This document shows, piece by piece, positions 59,001 through 64,000 of a stretch of 64,000 nt of DNA. This DNA is from Morella rubra (Eukaryota; Streptophyta; Magnoliopsida; Fagales; Myricaceae). The notes below the pieces were generated by a model. The model searched no databases and was not told the DNA's origin. It saw only the letters and a list, made by a program, of their open reading frames with translations. The stretch's first letter is position 1. Every line of letters begins with the position of its first letter. The stretch spans positions 18,495,218 through 18,559,217 of the forward strand of contig CM025856.1 in NCBI GenBank assembly GCA_003952965.2, written 5' to 3'. Position numbers and translations under genes: made by a program.

Positions 59001-62000
59001 CAATCACCCTGGAGGGCATAACCCAATAATAGTTCATAATGCTAAGCACATGAAACCAAAGATCCGTAGCCATCGAACAATGAAGGAGGAGATGATCCAC
59101 CGATTCCTCACAACATCTACATAGGAAGCACCAATCAAGTAAACAAAGACCCCTCCTTCTAAGGTTGTCGATGGTCAAGACCTTCTCATGGGCAACCTCC
59201 CACACAAAAATGGAAACTCTCATAGGGATGGAGGACCTCCAAATCTGCCTCCAAGGAAAAGGAGCACTAGGAGTGCAAGAAAGTATCCCATACATCGACT
59301 TCACGGAGAATTTTCCAATTTTGGATCCCACCCAACACATCCTATCTTCAACCCCACTTCTGAGGGCCTTGGGATGAAGTAACGAAAAGAAGGACGAAAA
59401 AATCTCCAACTCTCAATCATTAGTCACCCTAACAAACTGAATGTTCCAAGCCCTCCCTCCAGAATTCTCATCCCAATAATCCGCCACCATAGCATCTTTA
59501 TCCCTAGCTCTGGCAAAAAGAAGTGGATACACGTCTCAAGGGTCTCTCTACACACCACTCACTCCAAAAGCGAACACTGTTACCACAATCCACCACAAAA
59601 CGGATGTTCTCGTTCTCGCTGAAGGGATTCCACCCATTACTAATAAACCTCCAACGACATGCCCAAAATTTGAAACCAGGTGGCCAGAATTATCCGACAT
59701 AAGACCCCCAACACAACATTAGTGAATGAAACACCCTCCCTCCTCCCCCCCCCCCCCCCCCCCCCCGCTACCGGCCGAAACATATCCGTTTTTTGACTTA
59801 CTGAGGTGATCGACTAGATCCTGGAAGCAAGCAACCAATGTCTTCCAACTAGCTCCTTCTCTTCCTTCAGGTATCATGACCATCCCTTTACGGCAGCCTT
59901 CTCCATATTCAGCAACTGCAACAAATCTTCCCGATGGTGGAGGACTGTTTGGTGGGGAATGTTAGTCATGCCGTGTGGAATGTTCCCTTTTATAGATCAT
60001 CAATGATTGGGAGTTGGAAGATTTTTCAGCGTTCTTCTCCCTTTTGTATTGGATGGTGTTTAGGAGAGGAGAGAAAGACAAGTTGTCTTGGATGGGTTCT
60101 AAGGATGGGGTCTTTTCGGTTAAGTCAATGTATGCATTCCTTGCGGGTGGGACTAGCTTGTATTTCCCTTGGAGAGGGGTGTGGAGGATGAAATGCCCTA
60201 TGATAGTCTCTTTCTTTGTGTGAGAGGCTATGCATGGGAGAATTCTTACTATCAATAATCTTCGAAGAAGGGGTGTGTATATTATTGATTGGTGCTATCT
60301 TTGCCATTGTGATAGAGAATTGGTGGACCATGTGCTTCTTCATTGTACTTATGGCGCAGGGGCTTTGATATCATGTTCTCAATATTGTGAACTTTCAGTG
60401 GGCAATGCCAGAGAAGGTGGTGGATGTGCTGTGAAGTTGGAAGTGAAAGCTAACCAACCCTTTTGCTAAGGCTATTTGGAGAATGATTCGCTCTTGTATT
60501 TGGCAGTATCTTTGGAAGGAGCGTAACAGTAGATATTTTGAAGATTGTTCCTTGTCCTTGGATAAGTTGCAAGGATTTATGTTGCTCTCCCTTTTCTTTT
60601 GGGCTAATGCGGTGTTAGGTTGCCCTTTTGTTGATTTCCAAGATTTTCTTCGTTTTGTTGCTTGTTTAGAACAAGTGATTTCAATATAGTCCCTTGTACT
60701 ACTGTCACTTTTTCTAATAAGATTAGCTTACTTATTTAAAAAATAAAAATCTTCCCGACTTATTGGTGCACCTCTATGCTAAAAAAGCACGAGAAGCCTC
60801 GTTGAATTGTGAGGTGAAAGCTTGTTCCCCATCAGCACCCAGAAGCTTGTTGGCCATGTTGACCATCCAGACTGCTCCGTATCTCCCCCATAGAGATAGA
60901 GCTAAGAGATTTTCAACTCCATTTCGACAGCCTAATTGCACCCCAACCACTTACAGAAATTTGGAATTCTTTGGCTTCCACCATGAAGCAACGAGAAAAT
61001 CCCATCGAAGCAAATAGCCAACACCTACCACACTAATAAGAAACTAATTGAAACTAGACATGTTACCGGAAAACTCACTGGACTCTCATCGGAAAGCTCA
61101 CTAAAGTTTCACTCCGAACCATTGAGTTATTAAACTAGTTTAGCAAGGGAGTTTCCCTTAAACCCAAAGAGGCAAAAACAACAAAACAAAAAGGCAGCAT
61201 GGAAGAGAGAAAGGTTAGATTTTAAGGGGAAAAATCTAACCTGCAGCTCGATATCTGTAAGGGTATACACGAAGTGGATCTAATTGGGTGACCATCTCTA
61301 GATCTGCCTTAGTGAGTTCACGATCACAGTACTCTGACCTCTTCTCGTAGGCAGATGCATTGTTCCGGGCCTTCTCAATAAGTCTGGTCATTTCCTCATA
61401 TGCAGCAGCCCTATCATTTCGGAGAAAATGGACCCGAGCAAGGCCCTGGTGGGCTCGAGTATGCCGGACTTTCAGGGCATTAATGTAACAATCAGCTGCC
61501 AACTCCAACTTCCCACAGTCAACATAAACACTTCCGAGATTGTTCAATGCCTGCAAATGGGAAGCTTTAGTATTCCAATAAAGATCAGAAACTAAAGGAA
61601 ACCCTGAATGTTCACTATACATTTAACATCATGCCACAAACAGATAGGAAGAAAGATGAAAGGTCACAGATATTAAAATGCAGATCGGTATGATGGATTG
61701 GATACACGTTAACCCATTAGGTTTGTATTTCATCACTTCAATTATACAAGTATATTACCTTCCAGTCAAAACTCATGAATAGACAGGTAGGTCGCCTAAT
61801 TTGGACATTTTCTTGGCTGATGTGAAGATTTTTTCTTTCAAAGAAAACAAAAATAAATAAAAACTAGAGGATAAAAAAATAATAAATTCATCAATTGACA
61901 TCCTTTACTAGCAAAGGGAAAAAGTCTAGCCATGATCCATCAACCTGGATGCAAATAAGTTACCATCGAGATAGGCAGATACAATAAACAATATAAGATT

Positions 62001-64000
62001 AACTTTGGCAAAAAAAGATTCCAAACTGTAGCCAAGTTACTGAACTCATCACCTCCTAAAGTGCTCTCTCATGTCACAAGTTCATAGAGAAAATCTTTTG
62101 ACACACCAGAGAACTCCGACCCCAATGAATTTTTGTCGACTTCATGGATCCAATAGGATGATTCCCCAAAGCTTTTAATATTTTCAAAAGTGACAATTTC
62201 ACAAGTATTGAGCTAGAATGATGACAATTTCACAACTTCGATATTAAATTTGAAGTTTTTTCTTTATTTTCCTTTTTCTGGGCAGAAATACTGTAACTGA
62301 CAGGACAGTAAAAATGGACATCCACCCAAGGCAACTGGGCAGGTTTTGAATTGGTTGGCTGAATTTTAGTGTGTTTTCCCAATTCCAGACAGGAACCCTT
62401 GGAGCTGGCAAGTCATGCTTTTTATTTTCCCCTTTTCCCCCTAATTTGTTACTGACGTCTTCTGACCAGTGTGGTCATGACCTTCATTAGGTATGACGGT
62501 GATCTCAATGATTGCAACATTATGTAAGTACCACCTAAGTTTTCACAAATCCTTATCATTAATTCTATACACCAATCTTATCTCCTCCAAGAACCTCATC
62601 ATCAAAGCATGACTAGTTGACTTCTTTTATTTTCCATTACCTCTTCTGTTTGGAAAGACCAGTGAATGGCTTTGGCATGTCTTATGCAATCAATTGATGA
62701 TTCTAATAAAAAAATAGAAGCAAGAAACCATACGCTAAAATTCTTAACATAATCAAAACATTGTAGCATAACCCTGACTCAAATAAAAACATGAAATTTA
62801 ACAAAATCAGGGTATTTTCAGTTAATTAGAGGAATTCAAAACACCAAGTGCATAGCAGACTCGTATTCTGGAAACTCGGAGGCCCCAATAACCAAAGTTA
62901 ATACTATAAAATTCATAGTAACAAATACTACAAGTTTATCTCATACAATTTATAGGTTTTTCTCTCTAACACCCTTCCCATTGTTGCTATGATCTAATTG
63001 AGGGAGATAGAAGAATAAGTAAATTCATTGAAGACCACTATACTACCACTACATGTAATTTCAAAATGAGATAGTACTGAATGTAAAAAAGAATCAGAAT
63101 ACCAAATAAACATTTGCAGCCAAGGAAAACATGTCAAAGAAATGCTGGGTAATAGACAGCCGCACCTGACCCTTTCGCAGCCTGTCTGAGGGACACTTCA
63201 AGGCATCTTCAAGTAGTGAAATGACAGTTGAAGAACAAGAGGGATCTTGGCTAGAGTCAGCCAATGCATAGGCTTTCAGGAAGAAGGCTTCAAAGGATCT
63301 CTTGATTTTGATAGACTCCTCGGCTTTCTGGAGCCCTTCCTCACAATGACCGGTATCATATAAGATCCATCCCTCATAAACCAGCCGTTCATCTTCACTG
63401 GATGCATGCTGGCGAGCTCGTTGGAGACTCCGCATAGCTGCCTCGGGACAGTTCAATCTGTTCAAGTGAAGGTATGAGAACTCTAGTAACCTGATGTGAA
63501 TATAATCATTGTACAACCTAAACTACCAAATAGGTGGAAGAAGGGAATGGAAGCTCATTCAATAACAAGATCTGGAGACAATTCCAACTAGGGAAATGTT
63601 CGTACTTCAAATCTCTAACCCTACAAGGTATTCACATTCTTAAAAATAAGAATGAACAAATTCAAAGCTGCCAAATTACACAAGCGTAGAGAATGGGATT
63701 AAGATAGCTGATGAAAAAAGTGAGTAGGATTCCAGTCCTTTAAGACGTCAGGGATAATTACATCCCTAAAGAATGAAAAACAGTACATACCTCAGGAGAA
63801 GCAAAGACTGTCTGAAGTATAGAACCCCTTTTGCTGCATCAGATTCAAGCATTTGGAAAATAACAGACAAAGACCCAATATCATCAACTGAAGACCACCG
63901 ATCATACAATTGCAGCCAACAATCTGCTGTTGTCCAATTATTTACATGCTCACGCACAAGAGTACGGAGCTGGGATGCTGCCACCCGTCCCTCAAGCATC
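53084..64000 (-). CDS. ETO1: ETO1/EOL (ethylene overproducer) homologue, C-terminal four exons, continues past window end
   Basis: Minus-strand exons: beyond 64000 to 63791, 63457-63166, 61550-61241, 53304-53084 (stop TGA 53,084-53,086). The joins are in phase and give about 344 C-terminal residues of a family usually near 900-950. Recognised stretches are [78 protein letters not shown] and [19 protein letters not shown]. These are the TPR repeats of ETO1/EOL proteins. ETO1 family members have an N-terminal BTB domain (outside this window) and TPRs. They serve as substrate adaptors for a CUL3 ubiquitin ligase that degrades type-2 ACC synthases, limiting ethylene synthesis. ETO1 versus EOL1/EOL2 cannot be decided from this part. 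The last intron (53,305-61,240) is 7.9 kb, filled by LINEs. Confidence 0.93.
53305..53948 (-). other. Original part of the last ETO1 intron
   Basis: This is AT-rich intron between the acceptor (minus-strand 'ttggagcag' before TATTGATGG) and the LINE target duplication at 53,949. Without LINE-A the intron would be about 0.66 kb. No other feature was seen. Confidence 0.6.
54166..54600 (-). pseudogene. LINE-A ORF2 C-terminal region (pre-zinc-knuckle), broken
   Basis: The frame [20 protein letters not shown] ... [20 protein letters not shown] matches the segment that precedes the zf-RVT domain in plant LINEs. It then jumps directly into the 3' untranslated region at about 54,170, without the C-x-C...HLLLHC motif seen in LINE-B and LINE-C. 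The missing piece indicates an internal deletion. Confidence 0.7.
54615..54817. mobile_element. Small MITE (about 203 bp) nested in LINE-A
   Basis: The ends ATGGTGTTTGTTT and AAACAAACGCCAT are inverted repeats with one mismatch. The interior is AT-rich and non-coding. It is the second copy of the family seen at 34,527-34,751. It interrupts the LINE-A ORF2 region. Confidence 0.7.
54818..57230 (-). pseudogene. LINE-A ORF2: endonuclease and reverse transcriptase, multiple stops
   Basis: Reading right to left on the minus strand: [11 protein letters not shown] and KPDLVCL (about 57,230-57,150) and [19 protein letters not shown] with GGDFNVT (about 56,980-56,850) form the L1 endonuclease. [10 protein letters not shown] (56,230) follows. 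Then the reverse transcriptase has [31 protein letters not shown] and [18 protein letters not shown] (56,134-55,690), and [19 protein letters not shown] (about 55,370). The polymerase motif reads F-A-D-N where F-A-D-D is expected, with a stop just before it (55,264). Many other stops and frameshifts are present. The protein would nick DNA and prime reverse transcription; this copy is inactive. Confidence 0.9.
57231..58663 (-). pseudogene. LINE-A ORF1 C-terminal part and ORF1-ORF2 junction, broken
   Basis: Frames 58,563-57,792 ([20 protein letters not shown], later [11 protein letters not shown]) and 57,728-57,216 ([34 protein letters not shown]) are the low-conservation second half of plant LINE ORF1. 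The last frame runs up to the 'WNVRGLND' start of ORF2. Serine/proline-rich and poorly conserved, as usual for this region. Confidence 0.65.
58680..59655 (-). mobile_element. LINE-B, 5'-truncated LINE nested in LINE-A
   Basis: It is flanked by an exact 16-bp duplication GACATGCCCAAAATTT (58664-58679 and 59656-59671). It is on the same strand as LINE-A, with its A-tail at the left. It encodes a zf-RVT region (59,409-58,945): [34 protein letters not shown] and [19 protein letters not shown] few stops lie upstream. It interrupts LINE-A ORF1. Confidence 0.93.
59672..59922 (-). pseudogene. LINE-A ORF1 central part with G22 tract
   Basis: On the minus strand it reads [20 protein letters not shown] and [15 protein letters not shown], the most conserved block of plant LINE ORF1. 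A run of 22 C on the plus strand (59,745-59,766; G on the coding strand) lies just after it and may be a replication-slippage expansion. Confidence 0.75.
59935..60746 (+). mobile_element. LINE-C, 5'-truncated LINE nested in LINE-A, opposite orientation
   Basis: It is flanked by AAATCTTCCCGA (59923-59934 and 60747-60758, with A-tail ambiguity at the right). It ends in an A-rich tail (60,737-60,749). The plus-strand frames show the zf-RVT block: [37 protein letters not shown] and [15 protein letters not shown], then [19 protein letters not shown]. Several stops and frameshifts are present. Removing it rejoins the LINE-A ORF1 sequence. Confidence 0.92.
60759..61221 (-). pseudogene. LINE-A 5' untranslated region and ORF1 start
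   Basis: The minus-strand ATG at about 61,016 gives [20 protein letters not shown] and [10 protein letters not shown] then a stop. This matches the N-terminus of plant LINE ORF1 (KEFxISV...RLxERS). About 200 bp of 5' untranslated sequence precede it, up to the target duplication. LINE-A is therefore nearly full-length at its 5' end. Confidence 0.75.
61551..63165 (-). other. ETO1 homologue intron (penultimate) without nested gene
   Basis: AT-rich intron of 1.6 kb between phase-0 exon ends. No coding or element signature was found. Confidence 0.6.

Larger units (their letters stand above)
53964..61221 (-). mobile_element. LINE-A, near full-length L1-type retrotransposon in the last ETO1 intron, decayed
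   Basis: It is flanked by TTAAGGGGAGAAATC (53949-53963) and TTAAGGGGAAAAATC (61222-61236), a 15-bp duplication with one mismatch. The 3' end on the minus strand is an A21 tail (plus-strand T21, 53964-53984). After removing two nested LINEs and a MITE, about 5.2 kb remain. ORF1 and ORF2 with endonuclease and reverse transcriptase are recognisable but full of stops. The zinc-knuckle region near the 3' end is missing, so it has an internal deletion. The right duplication copy ends four bases from the ETO1 splice donor GT. Confidence 0.92.

Overview
This window is nuclear DNA of a flowering plant, most likely a eudicot. The evidence is plant-type spliced genes with GT-AG introns, an ETO1-type ethylene regulator, a plant PP2C-kinase fusion, and typical plant CACTA, Mutator-like (MULE), Copia LTR and L1-type LINE sequences. 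It splits into a transposon-dominated left half (about 1-30,000), a sparse middle (30,000-35,500) and a genic right half (35,500-64,000).

Left half. A decayed MULE (MULE-1, about 700-15,380) is the host for two later insertions. One is an 11.4-kb CACTA element (1051-12496) with CACTAC ends and a 3-bp TGG target duplication. The other is a solo Copia-type LTR (13581-14673) with a GTTAC duplication. The CACTA carries three minus-strand pseudogenes: a Transposase_24/Ptta-En-Spm protein, the TNPD transposase, and a PF20167-like 'putative plant transposon protein'. It is packed with CGATCGATCG-type palindromes. After a pyrimidine-rich stretch and a 100-N assembly gap comes a second element, rich in GTTCGGACG-type motifs and carrying its own PF20167-like pseudogene. 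It is split by MULE-2 (18510-27392), a structurally complete MULE with a 9-bp TTTATTTAA duplication and terminal inverted repeats (TIRs) of about 180-210 bp. MULE-2 has a mudrA-like transposase gene and a convergent GRF zinc-finger/coiled-coil gene. Both genes are broken only by single-base nonsense changes.

Middle. Mostly AT-rich intergenic DNA, with a two-exon fragment of PIG-U (GPI transamidase subunit) and a small MITE.

Right half. A 20-exon plus-strand gene (35576-51848) encodes one continuous protein of about 1,072 residues: signal peptide, PP2C phosphatase, then protein kinase. Every exon join keeps frame. It faces, tail to tail, the last four exons of a minus-strand ETO1/EOL homologue (53084 to beyond the window end). 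The last ETO1 intron has grown from roughly 0.66 kb to 7.9 kb by a nearly full-length LINE that later received two more LINE fragments, one in each orientation, each with a clear target duplication. The introns of the PP2C-kinase gene hold another LINE 3' fragment, two MULE-like foldback elements and a 309-bp tandem duplication.

The most speculative but interesting pattern is that two unrelated transposons each pair a PF20167/coiled-coil gene with a private, densely repeated short motif. This could be an element-specific DNA-recognition system.
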